Positions 54,931 to 63,009 of a DNA stretch of 64,000 bases are shown in pieces (the first letter of the stretch is position 1; every line of letters starts with the position of its first letter). Location of the stretch: contig NZ_CP080492.1 in NCBI RefSeq assembly GCF_019464495.1, positions 3,038,001-3,102,000 on the forward strand, in the 5' to 3' direction. The DNA comes from Leucobacter luti (GTDB taxonomy: Bacteria > Actinomycetota > Actinomycetes > Actinomycetales > Microbacteriaceae). The translations under genes were made by a program, and so were the position numbers. A model generated the notes under the pieces. That model ran no database searches, had not been told where the DNA came from, and worked only from the letters and a program-made list of their open reading frames with translations.

Positions 54931-55683
54931 GTGAAGAGCTGGGACTTGCGATATGAGCCTGACGGCGTGAACATGGCGTACACCGAGAGCGGTGGGCCTG
55001 GGCGCAGTGACTTTGTGCTCGTGCATGGCATCGGAATGGGGCGAGTTACGTTTGGGGGAGTCGCCGAGACACTCTCCGGTGTGGGGCGCTCATTCGCGCT
55101 GGATCTGCCAGGTTTTGGTGATTCGCCACAGCATGCCTCGGCGGACTCGCTCGTGGAGAATGCGGAGCTCGTTGCGCGGTTCATTGAGGACCGAGCGACT
55201 GGGCCTGTGACTCTGGTGGGTCACTCCATGGGCACTCAGATCGTTGCCGAACTCGCGATGCGTCGGCCGGAACTTGTGTCTGGGCTGGTGTTGATTGCGC
55301 CAACGATCAACCGTCGCGAGCGGACCGCACTCCAGCAGGCGCTGCGCATGGTGCAGGATCTCTGGGGTGAGGGCGCGCGCGTGCTATTGCTGGGGATGTA
55401 TGAGTATCTGAAGACCAGCCCGTTCTGGTTTGTGGGCCGTCTGCGCAGAATGCTGCGGCACCGGATCGAGCTCGTACTCCCGCTCATTCCCGTGCCGACG
55501 CTCGTGCTCCGGGGTGAGGATGATCGCGTCGCGCCGCGGGATTGGGGACGCGAAGTCGCGAGCCTCCTCCCCAACGGTGAGCTCCGCGAGATTCCAGGGC
55601 GTGGTCACGAGGCCATTATTCAGAGTGCTGAGCCCGTTGCATCGCTCATCCTGGAGTTTGCTGGCGCTGTGCGGACGCGATAA
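54931..55683 (+). CDS. Alpha/beta hydrolase
   Basis: A 250-residue alpha/beta-fold hydrolase. The nucleophile elbow is GHSMG, the oxyanion HG motif is in LVHGIGMG, the acid is Asp in LRGEDDRVAP and the His is in PGRGHEAI. The substrate is unknown. Two GTG codons are adjacent (54928, 54931); 54931 is preferred because TACGCT (54919-54924) ends exactly six bases before it, the local leaderless spacing. Its 3' end overlaps the convergent TetR gene by 38 bases. Confidence 0.85.
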   Translation: MKSWDLRYEPDGVNMAYTESGGPGRSDFVLVHGIGMGRVTFGGVAETLSGVGRSFALDLPGFGDSPQHASADSLVENAELVARFIEDRATGPVTLVGHSMGTQIVAELAMRRPELVSGLVLIAPTINRRERTALQQALRMVQDLWGEGARVLLLGMYEYLKTSPFWFVGRLRRMLRHRIELVLPLIPVPTLVLRGEDDRVAPRDWGREVASLLPNGELREIPGRGHEAIIQSAEPVASLILEFAGAVRTR

Positions 55684-56248
55684 GTTCCAGTGCCGTCGTG
55701 ACGGCCTGTGCTGCTTCGCTCGCTGAAACCCGCACCAGAGCGAATGCCGCGATGACCTGCCCGGTGCACGCGCTGGCGAGACGCTCGGCTGCGGCAGGCG
55801 TAAGGTCGGGCACTCGGGCGAGGATTCCGTGGCGGAACGCGGACTGCAGCTCTCCGCGGTAGCCAGCGATCGTCTCGGCAACGACGGGATCATCGGCGAT
55901 GGGCGATCCCGCTGTATTGATCAGCAGGCAACCAGCGAGTGCAGGCAGCGAATCCGAGCGCTGCAGCGTTGTGCGCAGCCCTTCAAGATAGACGGTGATC
56001 GCCTGTGGGTCAGGATCCGCGTCCAGAAGTGGGCGGAGCCGCGGACGAATGATGTCGCCCAGATAGAGCTGCACTGCGGCGTCAAAGAGCCCCCGCTTCG
56101 ACCCGAAACTGTTGTAGATACTCGAGCGGCTGAGGCCGGTTTCGCGTTCGAGCTCGGGAATCGACGCGCTTTCGTATCCTGCGCGCCAAAAGACCTCGAG
56201 TGCTGCGCGCACGACGGTTTCGCGATCAAACGCGAGGGTCCGTGCCAC
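55646..56248 (-). CDS. TetR family transcriptional regulator
   Basis: A 200-residue TetR regulator with N-terminal helix-turn-helix (FDRETVVRAALEVFWRAGYE, ETGLSRSSIYNSFGSKRGLF). GTG 56248 gives the typical MARxxAFDR start and is preceded by AAAGGGG; GTG 56266 is possible. It is divergent from a DUF1304 gene across a gap holding a long inverted repeat, probably its operator. The DUF1304 and oxidoreductase genes are the likely regulon. Confidence 0.87.
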   Translation of the reverse strand: MARTLAFDRETVVRAALEVFWRAGYESASIPELERETGLSRSSIYNSFGSKRGLFDAAVQLYLGDIIRPRLRPLLDADPDPQAITVYLEGLRTTLQRSDSLPALAGCLLINTAGSPIADDPVVAETIAGYRGELQSAFRHGILARVPDLTPAAAERLASACTGQVIAAFALVRVSASEAAQAVTTALELIASAQRQQTPG

Positions 56249-56281
56249 GATTCCCCTTTCGATCACCCCTGGTGATGATGA

Positions 56282-56331
56282 CTTTCGGTAACGACCAGTT
56301 CAGTATATATTGGAAGAGTCGTTACAGAAAG
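56282..56331. promoter_or_regulatory. Long inverted repeat, probable TetR operator
   Basis: Arms CTTTCGGTAACGAC (56282-56295) and GTCGTTACAGAAAG (56318-56331) match at 13 of 14 positions across a 22-base AT-rich centre containing TATATATT, likely a -10 element. It lies between the divergent TetR and DUF1304 genes. Either two half-sites flank the promoters, or each arm binds one dimer. Confidence 0.65.
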
Positions 56332-56365
56332 GATCGCACCGCGATCCGTATCCTGAGGGGGACCC

Positions 56366-56752
56366 ATGCTCATCGTCGGCCTCGTGCTTACGGGACTTGC
56401 AGCCGCGCTGCACGTATTCATTTTCTATCTGGAGTCCTTCGCCTGGACCTCCTCCCGAGCTCGGGCTACGTTTGGCACCACGCTTGAAGAAGCCGAGGCT
56501 ACGAAGCAGCTCGCGTTCAACCAGGGGTTCTACAACCTGTTCCTCGCTATCGCGGGTGCGCTTGGCATTGTCCTCTTCGCCGCGGGGAACTCTGCAGTCG
56601 GTGCCACGCTGATCATCGTCGGTGCCGGATCGATGCTCGCCGCAAGTCTCGTGCTCCTGCTCTCGAGTCGAGCGCAGGCCGCAGCCGCGGTGAAGCAGGG
56701 AACGCTGCCGCTGCTGGGACTCGTCTTCTTCGTGATCGGTCTGCTTGCGTAA
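56366..56752 (+). CDS. DUF1304 domain-containing membrane protein
   Basis: A 128-residue integral membrane protein with four helices, DUF1304 family. Its hallmark is HVFIFYLESFAWTS near residues 16-29, with FNQGFYNLFLAIAG in the second helix. Function unknown. It is probably co-transcribed with the oxidoreductase 57 bases downstream and repressed by the divergent TetR protein. Confidence 0.85.
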   Translation: MLIVGLVLTGLAAALHVFIFYLESFAWTSSRARATFGTTLEEAEATKQLAFNQGFYNLFLAIAGALGIVLFAAGNSAVGATLIIVGAGSMLAASLVLLLSSRAQAAAAVKQGTLPLLGLVFFVIGLLA

Positions 56753-56809
56753 CGCGGCGCCGATCCAATTCGCCATCGTTTTCATCCCATCTCGCTAGGA
56801 GCCTCAGAT

Positions 56810-57829
56810 ATGTCACACACCGCCATGAGCACCCAGATCCAGCTCGTCCGACGTCCTATCGGCTGGCCGACTGCCGCCGATTTCCGCACGGTCACCGTCG
56901 AACTCGCGCCACTCGCGGCCGGAGAGGTCCGCGTTCGCAACGAGTTCGTGTCAGTGGACCCGTACATGCGGGGGCGCATGAACGATGCCCGCAGCTATGT
57001 CGCACCCTATGTACTCGGAGAGACCATTCAGGGTGGCGCGGTCGGGCGCGTCATCGAGTCCGCAGTCGAATCGGTGCCGGTGGGCGCAGCGGTGCTGCAC
57101 CAGCACGGCTGGTCTGATGTGGTGCAGGCAGAGGCCGCAACGTTCCGCGTCGTGCCCGAGATCCCCGGTGTCTCGCTGTCGCTCCGGCTCCACATGCTCG
57201 GCATGACGGGACTCACTGCATACGCTGGATTGACCGCGATCGCTGGGCTGAAGCCGGGGGAGACCGTGTTCGTGTCTGGTGCTGCGGGGGCGGTAGGCAC
57301 CGCCGTGGGGCAGATCGCACGGTTGCTCGGGGCGGGTCGCGTCGTCGGATCTGCTGGGACCGCCGAGAAGGTGGCGCTGCTGACCGAGAAGTACGGCTTC
57401 GACGCCGCATTCAACTACCGTGATGGGGACGTGAGCGGACAGCTCGCCACTGCAGCTCCGGGCGGCATTGACGTATTCTTCGACAATGTCGGAGGCGAGC
57501 AGCTCGGTGCAGCCCTCGACGCATTCAACGATGGCGGGCGCGCCGCGCTGTGCGGAGCGATCTCCACATACAACTCCTCCGAACCGGTGCCGGGACCCTC
57601 AAATCTCTCCAACATCGTGACGCGCGGGCTGAAGCTTGAAGGCTTCACGATTGGCAACTACCTCGGCCTCGCACCGGAATTCCAAAGCCTCATGACCGAG
57701 TGGATGGGGTCTGGGAAGATCACATTCGATGAGACGATCGTCGACGGCATCGAACACACCGTCGAGGCATTCCTTGAAATGCTGCGAGGCGCCAATACCG
57801 GCAAAATGCTCGTGCGCGTCGGGGAGTAG
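56810..57829 (+). CDS. NADP-dependent MDR-family oxidoreductase (zinc-independent alkenal/one reductase type)
   Basis: A 339-residue medium-chain dehydrogenase/reductase of the leukotriene B4 dehydrogenase/CurA group, which reduces alpha,beta-unsaturated carbonyls with NADPH. It shows FVSVDPYMRGRMND, GMTGLTAYAGL, the Rossmann motif VFVSGAAGAVGTAVGQIA, FDNVGGEQLGAAL, and no zinc ligands. AGGAG eight bases upstream. With DUF1304 under a TetR repressor, this looks like a response to reactive carbonyls. Confidence 0.87.
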   Translation: MSHTAMSTQIQLVRRPIGWPTAADFRTVTVELAPLAAGEVRVRNEFVSVDPYMRGRMNDARSYVAPYVLGETIQGGAVGRVIESAVESVPVGAAVLHQHGWSDVVQAEAATFRVVPEIPGVSLSLRLHMLGMTGLTAYAGLTAIAGLKPGETVFVSGAAGAVGTAVGQIARLLGAGRVVGSAGTAEKVALLTEKYGFDAAFNYRDGDVSGQLATAAPGGIDVFFDNVGGEQLGAALDAFNDGGRAALCGAISTYNSSEPVPGPSNLSNIVTRGLKLEGFTIGNYLGLAPEFQSLMTEWMGSGKITFDETIVDGIEHTVEAFLEMLRGANTGKMLVRVGE

Positions 57830-57854
57830 CGCGCGTCCGGCCCGGCATCCGGTC

Positions 57855-57884
57855 CGACCGGCGCCAGTAGATCGGCGCCGGTCG
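57855..57884. terminator. Bidirectional hairpin terminator
   Basis: Perfect 11-base arms CGACCGGCGCC (57855-57865) and GGCGCCGGTCG (57874-57884) with an 8-base loop, between the oxidoreductase gene and the convergent 58-codon gene. Confidence 0.75.
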
Positions 57885-57892
57885 CTCCGGAG

Positions 57893-58069
57893 CTACAGGT
57901 TGTAGGGAGCCGTGTTCTTGTCGTGCTTGGAAGGGTGCCGGATCAGGGCCGGATCGGACATCCCCTTGCGTGGGTCAATGGCTTCCGCGTCGTGTTCCTC
58001 AGCGCCGTCCATCACCGGCTCGTTCGCCGTTGCGTCTTCATCGTGCGTGGAATCGTTTTCCTTGTTCAT
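57893..58069 (-). CDS. Small acidic hypothetical protein (58 residues)
   Basis: A short minus-strand gene encoding an acidic, hydrophilic, cysteine-free 58-residue protein: MNKENDSTHDEDATANEP at the start, DPRKGMSDPALIRHPSKHD in the second half, ending TAPYNL. GGGAGG lies five bases upstream of ATG 58069, a good ribosome binding site, and a terminator follows the stop. The C-terminal half is basic and less charged. I know no family. No membrane segment. Confidence 0.65.
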   Translation of the reverse strand: MNKENDSTHDEDATANEPVMDGAEEHDAEAIDPRKGMSDPALIRHPSKHDKNTAPYNL

Positions 58070-58146
58070 GATGACCTCCCGATCACAGGGTCGATCCCTC
58101 CACGCTAGACGCGAAAACCGAGAGTGCGGTCAGCTTGGTGTTCTGG

Positions 58147-58185
58147 CGCCGCACCCGCGCCGCACCCGCGCCGCACCCGCGCCGC
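58147..58185 (+). repeat. 11-base tandem repeat
   Basis: CGCCGCACCCG occurs three times in exact tandem (58147-58157, 58158-58168, 58169-58179) with a partial fourth copy. It lies in the gap upstream of a small membrane-protein gene. The unit is not a multiple of three and I see no gene across it. Confidence 0.9.
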
Positions 58186-58241
58186 TCAAACCCGGGGTAG
58201 CATGTCCACTTCGGGAAGCGGGCACAGGAAGGTGGATCAGG

Positions 58242-58472
58242 ATGAAACGCACACTGATCGCTGCGCTCATCCTCGCCGTCACGCTATTCGTGACACTCGC
58301 GTGGGTGCGGATCTCTCTGGAATGGTCCGACTCGCTGCCCTATGAGGGGGAGGTGACTGAACGCAGGTACCTCGTGCTCATCCTTGTCGCCGTCACCCTC
58401 TTTTTCGGAGGATGCGCAACCGCGATCATTGCGTTTCGCAAACTGGGTACGCGCCACTCCCGCGCATCGTAG
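58242..58472 (+). CDS. Small two-helix membrane protein
   Basis: A 76-residue hypothetical protein with two hydrophobic helices (about residues 4-24 and 43-65) joined by a charged loop (EWSDSLPYEGEVTERR). ATG 58242 follows a GGATCAGG segment; the ribosome binding site is mediocre. No recognised family. Confidence 0.55.
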   Translation: MKRTLIAALILAVTLFVTLAWVRISLEWSDSLPYEGEVTERRYLVLILVAVTLFFGGCATAIIAFRKLGTRHSRAS

Positions 58473-58577
58473 GCCACGGTACGCGAGGTCCGTCTCCAGT
58501 ACAGTAAGAGCTCGTATTCGTCGTGCGGCAATCCTTCGTTGGGGGATGGCCGCCACCTTTCGCCGCGAGGAAGTAAC

Positions 58578-59312
58578 TTGCACAAGACCGCACCTCCCCT
58601 CGACCGCGACGAGGCAGTGCAGGCTGGCGCCACCCGGCGCGTTCGCAGCCTTGCGCTCCCGCTGGCAATCCTGCAACTCGCGACGATCGCAGCGGAGATC
58701 ACTGCCTCGTTTGCGTTTCGGCCCCGCTACAACTGGATCACCAACACAATCAGTGAGCTCGGCGTGGGGCACTGCACCAGTGATTTCGATCCCCGGAAGG
58801 GGGTCGAAGCATGTTCTCCACTGGCCGACGTCATGAACGGCGCGATGATGTTTTCTGGGGCGTGTCTCATACTGCTCACTCTTCTCCTCTGGGGGAGACG
58901 CGGATTCTCTGGCCTCCCTGGCGCGCTTTGGGCGCTGGCGGGCGCCGGCAGTATTGTTACCGGGTTTGTGACGCTTGACACGTCTCCTGTGCTGCACCAG
59001 GTGGTTTCAACGCCGCTCTTCTTCGGTGGACCGCTCGCGATCCTGCTCGGCGCATTTCAATTCGAGGGGAAGATCCGTCGAATTGGTGCCACCCTGGGGA
59101 TCGTGACGCTTGCGCTTGGTGTGATATTTAGCACCACTGACTTCGTGTACGGGTTCGGCGGTATTGTCGAGCGACTCGTGATCTGGCCAGCTCTGGCGTG
59201 GGTCGTCCTTCTCGCCGCGCAGGCACGCAAAGAAGTGAGCGCGAAGAGTGATTCGGGGCACCGGGCCGAAGACCCCACTCCAATACCACGTACCGAACAG
59301 CTGATTTCCTGA
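58578..59312 (+). CDS. DUF998 domain-containing membrane protein
   Basis: A 244-residue membrane protein of the DUF998 family with about six helices. Family features: NWITNTISELGVGHC after the first helix, VMNGAMMFSGACLILL and GSIVTGFVTLD. Function unknown. Start TTG 58578 is chosen because GAGGAAG lies four to five bases upstream. The charged C-terminal tail is cytoplasmic or disordered. It is followed 17 bases later by a VanZ-family gene. Confidence 0.78.
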   Translation: MHKTAPPLDRDEAVQAGATRRVRSLALPLAILQLATIAAEITASFAFRPRYNWITNTISELGVGHCTSDFDPRKGVEACSPLADVMNGAMMFSGACLILLTLLLWGRRGFSGLPGALWALAGAGSIVTGFVTLDTSPVLHQVVSTPLFFGGPLAILLGAFQFEGKIRRIGATLGIVTLALGVIFSTTDFVYGFGGIVERLVIWPALAWVVLLAAQARKEVSAKSDSGHRAEDPTPIPRTEQLIS

Positions 59313-59329
59313 CCGGCGAAAGCGCAGCA

Positions 59330-59836
59330 GTGCTTGCTACATTTCTCGTTCAGTATCCCTGGGTCGCGCCGGTGGCGCTGCTCGGCTTCGCGCTGGTGAG
59401 CCCGTTCATCGGGTGGTGGCTCCTTCCCCGGCGTCGGGTGACCGGCGCGCTGCTCATCGCCGCGGTCGTCGCCGTGCTCGCGTTCGTATTCTTCCCCACC
59501 GGGCGCACGCTGACGGTCAGTTGCCAAGTCGAATGGGTGTTGCCGGTTCCCGGAGCCGTGGAGCCCTTCGCGAACGTCGTGCTCTTCGTTCCTGCCGTGT
59601 TTCTTGCTGCGCTCCTCACCCGCCGCCCACTCACTGCAGCAGCATTTGGTGTGGTCGGTGCGGCGCTGATCGAAGCCCTGCAAGCACTCCTCCCTACACT
59701 CGGACGAAGCTGTTCGACCGGCGACTGGCTCGCAAACTCGATCGGTGCACTCATCGCTGCTGGCCTGGCTTGGATCGCACGAGCGAGTGCTGCCCGCGTC
59801 GCCCATGCACGCCAGCGCAGGGGAGCGCTGACGTAG
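59330..59836 (+). CDS. VanZ family membrane protein
   Basis: A 168-residue VanZ-like protein with about five helices. Hallmarks: VEPFANVVLFVP near the middle and IEALQALLPTLGRSCSTGDWLANSIGAL, the conserved acidic/aromatic VanZ block. VanZ homologues are linked to glycopeptide resistance in enterococci, but most actinobacterial ones have no known role. Start GTG 59330 is the only sensible one, without a clear ribosome binding site; it is probably coupled to DUF998. Confidence 0.8.
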   Translation: MLATFLVQYPWVAPVALLGFALVSPFIGWWLLPRRRVTGALLIAAVVAVLAFVFFPTGRTLTVSCQVEWVLPVPGAVEPFANVVLFVPAVFLAALLTRRPLTAAAFGVVGAALIEALQALLPTLGRSCSTGDWLANSIGALIAAGLAWIARASAARVAHARQRRGALT

Positions 59837-60005
59837 CTCCTGGTTGAACGGGCGCTCGCGGGGGCTGTGCGGCCTCGTGAGAGTCTGGCTCGGTGTCGCG
59901 CGCGTGGCACAGCACTCGGGGAGAATCAAGCCCTTAGCCAGGTATCGGAAAGGGTGCGAGGATCGGCACGACCGAAACACACCCGAGCCGAATGGAGTGA
60001 AGATC

Positions 60006-60488
60006 ATGGCACAGCAGAAGCTCGAAACTCCGGAAGAACTCTTCCACTATCAGCTGCGCTCCGCGAGAACTATGGAGCAGCACTCGCTGGAGTCGCTTGA
60101 CGAATTGCACGCTGCGGTCAGCGACACGAAGCTGAAGAAGATGTTCTCTCACCACGCTGACGAGACTCGAGAGCAGATCGACCACCTGGAGCAGGTGTTT
60201 GCGCTGATGGGATACGACCTCACGACGGCTCCCTCGCCTGCGACGACGGGAATCAAGAACCAGGCCGCAGGAATACTGGAAAAGGCAGACTCGAAACTCC
60301 ACAATCAGATTGCGCTGGTCAGTGCGCTCGGCAACGAGCACTTCGAGATCTCTGCCTACACCGCCCTTATTTTCCAGGCCCAGGCGCTGGGGAATGCTGA
60401 CGCCGCGAAGCTGCTCACGGGCAACATTGATCAGGAGATCCACACCAGCAAGGAACTGCGCTCGACTCTCAAGGAGATGCTGAGCTAA
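60006..60488 (+). CDS. DUF892 (YciE/YciF-like) ferritin-like protein
   Basis: A 160-residue four-helix protein of the DUF892 family, structurally ferritin-like and often induced by stress. It begins MAQQKLETPEELFHYQLRSA. Possible metal ligands are the Glu and His residues in ELFHYQLRS, HADETREQIDHLEQVF and NEHFEISAYTALI. ATG 60006 has GGAG eight bases upstream. Transcribed alone. Confidence 0.82.
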   Translation: MAQQKLETPEELFHYQLRSARTMEQHSLESLDELHAAVSDTKLKKMFSHHADETREQIDHLEQVFALMGYDLTTAPSPATTGIKNQAAGILEKADSKLHNQIALVSALGNEHFEISAYTALIFQAQALGNADAAKLLTGNIDQEIHTSKELRSTLKEMLS

Positions 60489-60527
60489 CACACGCACCAG
60501 CAGGGAGAGCTCCCGCACCCGGGTTAG

Positions 60528-60579
60528 GCGAACGGTCCGGAACACTGATGGACCCGTGCCCGTGTTCCGGGCCGTTCGC
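60528..60579 (+). terminator. Hairpin terminator after the DUF892 gene
   Basis: Arms GCGAACGGTCCGGAACAC (60528-60545) and GTGTTCCGGGCCGTTCGC (60562-60579) pair at 17 of 18 positions around a 16-base loop. The rest of the 343-base gap before the lipoprotein gene shows no gene. Confidence 0.75.
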
Positions 60580-60831
60580 GGCTGTTCACACACCCCGCGA
60601 AAAGTCACCACTCACCGTGTCAGCATGCGCGCTGACACCCGCCGCCGCTCTCGCTGGCCTGTGCGCCGCGCTCACGGCACGAAGACCCGAGGGCCGCGCT
60701 TCGCAATACGACCTCAGTTTGGGGTGGCCTAGGGGCTCCAGGCCCGGCCGCGGTAGAGTGCATGCGACAGGCGAGAAATATTTCCGCGGCGCTCGCTCCC
60801 GAGACCCGCGGAAGGGCGGGGGAGAGTTTCA

Positions 60832-61617
60832 GTGACGCAATCACGATCACGGCGGACAGTAGCGGCGCTGGCCGCCAGCGTAGCAATTGCCAGTTCCCTG
60901 CTGTTGAGCGGCTGCGGACTGGTGCCGAATGTTCTTGCTGACGAGAACGCTGCGAACTCGCCTGCCAAGTCCCAGGCAGCTGAGGAACGCGGGAACCCAG
61001 CGGCGCAGCAGCAGTTCTTTGACAATGTGATTCTCGCCGTTCCGGTGGTCGCAAGCCTTGACCCCTCATCGTCCTGGGCCTCAGTCGAGCCGCAGGCCTG
61101 GGAGGACGCAGACCCCGCAGTCCGCGAGACCGTGGTGGGGATGGGACTCGATGCCTGCACCCGGGCGGATGACGCGGCCGGAGTATCAGATCTCGAGGAC
61201 CCAGCGATGACGTGGCTCGCCGCACGATTCCTGTGCGAAGAGCACCGCGAGGTCGCGGACGAATTCCTCTCAAATGACGCGAGTATCTCACCCACGCACA
61301 CGATGGCGGACTTGTTTGAATTGGCTGTGGTGAAGGAAGACGCCACGACCGACGAACTCCTTGACGCCAACAACGTGTGCATTGCTGCGCTCGCAGTTGC
61401 GTGGGAGGTCCATGCAGGGTTCACTCCAGACGCGACCTGCTGGCTCATCCGTGTGCAGTCTGTGGAAGAGACAGGAGGCGATGCAGAATACGTCTCGCTC
61501 CTCTCGAACGTGGACGAGGCGAAGAATGCGGCTGTCGACGCTCGCTTCGGCGAGTTGGCGGAGGCATCTGGTGCGACGCCGAACGCGCTCTCCGAACTGC
61601 TCGACGGCATGGAGTAG
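60832..61617 (+). CDS. Hypothetical lipoprotein
   Basis: A 261-residue secreted lipoprotein: signal peptide with lipobox LSGC (Cys near residue 28), then a mostly helical, acidic body with four further cysteines (LDACTRA, RFLCEEH, NVCIAAL, DATCWLI) that could form two disulfides. No recognised domain. GGGGGAG precedes GTG 60832. The 3' end, including the stop codon, forms the first unit of a 37-base tandem duplication. Confidence 0.68.
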   Translation: MTQSRSRRTVAALAASVAIASSLLLSGCGLVPNVLADENAANSPAKSQAAEERGNPAAQQQFFDNVILAVPVVASLDPSSSWASVEPQAWEDADPAVRETVVGMGLDACTRADDAAGVSDLEDPAMTWLAARFLCEEHREVADEFLSNDASISPTHTMADLFELAVVKEDATTDELLDANNVCIAALAVAWEVHAGFTPDATCWLIRVQSVEETGGDAEYVSLLSNVDEAKNAAVDARFGELAEASGATPNALSELLDGME

Positions 61618-61671
61618 CTCCGCTCGGTTGAGAGTGCTCGACAGTGTGAAGTAGCTCCGCCCAGTTGAGCG
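61598..61671 (+). repeat. 37-base imperfect tandem duplication across the stop codon of the lipoprotein gene
   Basis: Unit 1 (61598-61634) and unit 2 (61635-61671) abut exactly and agree at about 30 of 37 positions. TGCTCGAC, AGTAGCTCCGC and GTTGAG are kept. The TAG stop (61615-61617) has a counterpart at 61652-61654. Confidence 0.8.
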
Positions 61672-61903
61672 AAGGAATAGGCGGGAAACCCTCAGAGACA
61701 GATCCTGTGATCTGCAGGAAGGACCCGGGACGCTATACCACAGGTCCCCGGGACGAAGCCTCGTGGGTAGCGCGGAACAGCCGCGGCTGATCCTGCTCCT
61801 CACCACCCCGCGCACGAAATTGACAGCGCTGAACGCAGTGAGGTTTCTGCGGAAGGCCTCACTGCAGACGCGGCCGGTCGTGACGCCAAGCTCGCCTACG
61901 CGA

Positions 61904-61947
61904 ACGGCGATGCCCCGCACACCGGGCGGTGCGCGGGGCATCGCCGT
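61904..61947. terminator. Hairpin in a 540-base gene-free gap
   Basis: Perfect 15-base arms ACGGCGATGCCCCGC (61904-61918) and GCGGGGCATCGCCGT (61933-61947) around a 14-base loop. The gap 61618-62159 otherwise holds the 37-base duplication and no convincing gene. This hairpin may be the real terminator of the lipoprotein gene or mark the end of a lost gene. Confidence 0.6.
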
Positions 61948-62159
61948 CTCGAGATCAAGCGCTCCATGAGCCAGCCCTCTGGGCTCGGGTGGGTGCGGCG
62001 GCATGTGCGACGGGGATTCACCGAGGATTCAGCGGCAATCTCCGGCTTGCACGAGCAGCACTGCAGGGCGTTCGACATGGGACAGGTGCGCTCCCACCCA
62101 GGTACACCAGCACTGTTGGCGTTTTGGTGCGAGTCCCTCCCGCACGCTAGGTTGACGCT

Positions 62160-62546
62160 ATGGGACATCGTCGAGAGCTCCACCAGTTTCTTGATGAGAT
62201 AGCCCGAGCAGGGATCGAGTACGGAACCTTTACGGTTCTGTGCGCCGCGACAAGCGGGCATGACACCGCGATTGTCCTGTACAGGTGGCATGGCAGCAGT
62301 CGAGTGTACGGACGGATCTACACTTGGGCCGACCTCGTATCCATCTTTAACGATGAGAACGCCTCGGCCCTTGACTATGCGAGCGACAGGATCGTGCACG
62401 ACTTTGAATCACCCCCCGGATCTGGCCGAGAGATCCAGTTCGAGTGGACGCAATCCCTTGGGATGAGCTCGAAAGACGTGCGCTGGTGTGATGTCGCCAA
62501 TGACTACACCGATCTGCGCCCTGTCGTGTATATGGTGTGTGAATGA
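62160..62546 (+). CDS. Hypothetical protein
   Basis: A 128-residue soluble protein with no recognised domain, fairly rich in Trp, Tyr, Asp and His (LYRWHGSSRVYGRIYTWADL in the middle). It has a good promoter with leaderless spacing: TTGGTG (62124-62129), 18 bases, TAGGTT (62148-62153), then six bases to ATG 62160. That makes it a real gene rather than a chance frame. Base composition is less GC-rich than the surroundings, which may hint at acquisition. Confidence 0.6.
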   Translation: MGHRRELHQFLDEIARAGIEYGTFTVLCAATSGHDTAIVLYRWHGSSRVYGRIYTWADLVSIFNDENASALDYASDRIVHDFESPPGSGREIQFEWTQSLGMSSKDVRWCDVANDYTDLRPVVYMVCE

Positions 62547-62781
62547 CGCCAATACTGACAGCTTCAGGTTGAATCAGAAGCAGGACTTCACGCATGTGCC
62601 GTGCGGCAGCGTTGCGCGAGATCTCACTACCGCGCGCACTTGCCGCCCGGCGCCCCTCTGATCGCACTCGAGAGCGGGCGCGGCGCGGTCCTCACACGGC
62701 TGCACCAAGTCTGCACGTCCATCGTGTCGGAATCGCGTCAGTTGGAGTATTCCGAGGCGCTCGGTCTCGGGATGGAATCGC

Positions 62782-62828
62782 AAAAGGCCCCGAACACTGG
62801 CGTAGTCCTGCCGATGTTCTGGGCCTTT
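62782..62828 (-). terminator. Terminator of tRNA-Arg
   Basis: Arms AAAGGCCCCGAACA and TGTTCTGGGCCTTT (62783-62796 and 62815-62828) pair at 13 of 14 positions. On the minus strand the hairpin ends in CCTTTTG, so it suits termination of the tRNA transcript read leftwards. Confidence 0.75.
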
Positions 62829-62842
62829 CACGTGTGTCGCAG

Positions 62843-62915
62843 TGCCCCCGGAGGGATTCGAACCCCCGACCTACGGTACCGGAAACCGGCGCTCTATCCC
62901 CTGAGCTACGGAGGC
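62843..62915 (-). tRNA. tRNA-Arg (anticodon CCG)
   Basis: A full cloverleaf on the minus strand: acceptor GCCTCCG / CGGGGGC, D arm GCTC...GAGC, anticodon loop TTCCGGT with anticodon CCG (reads CGG), T arm GGGGG-TTCGAAT-CCCTC, discriminator A. The 27-43 pair of the anticodon stem is a C-U mismatch. CCA is not encoded. It is divergent from argS, whose product charges it. Confidence 0.93.
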
Positions 62916-63009
62916 GAGCAATAGCGACTGGACCAGCGTAGCGCACTTCGCGGGGCCATTTGTGCACCGGGACGGCCGTCGCCCGCGGCCACGGCTAGAA
63001 TGGATCCTT

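Noticed and set aside
53607..55184. A 525-codon open frame on the minus strand
   Set aside because: It is antisense to the LysR tail, EamA and hydrolase genes, Ser/Thr/Pro-rich without any domain; a typical GC-rich shadow frame.
62843..62915. tRNA-Arg as an integrated-element attachment site
   Set aside because: No duplicated 3' tRNA end, integrase or phage gene is visible nearby; both neighbours are ordinary chromosomal features.
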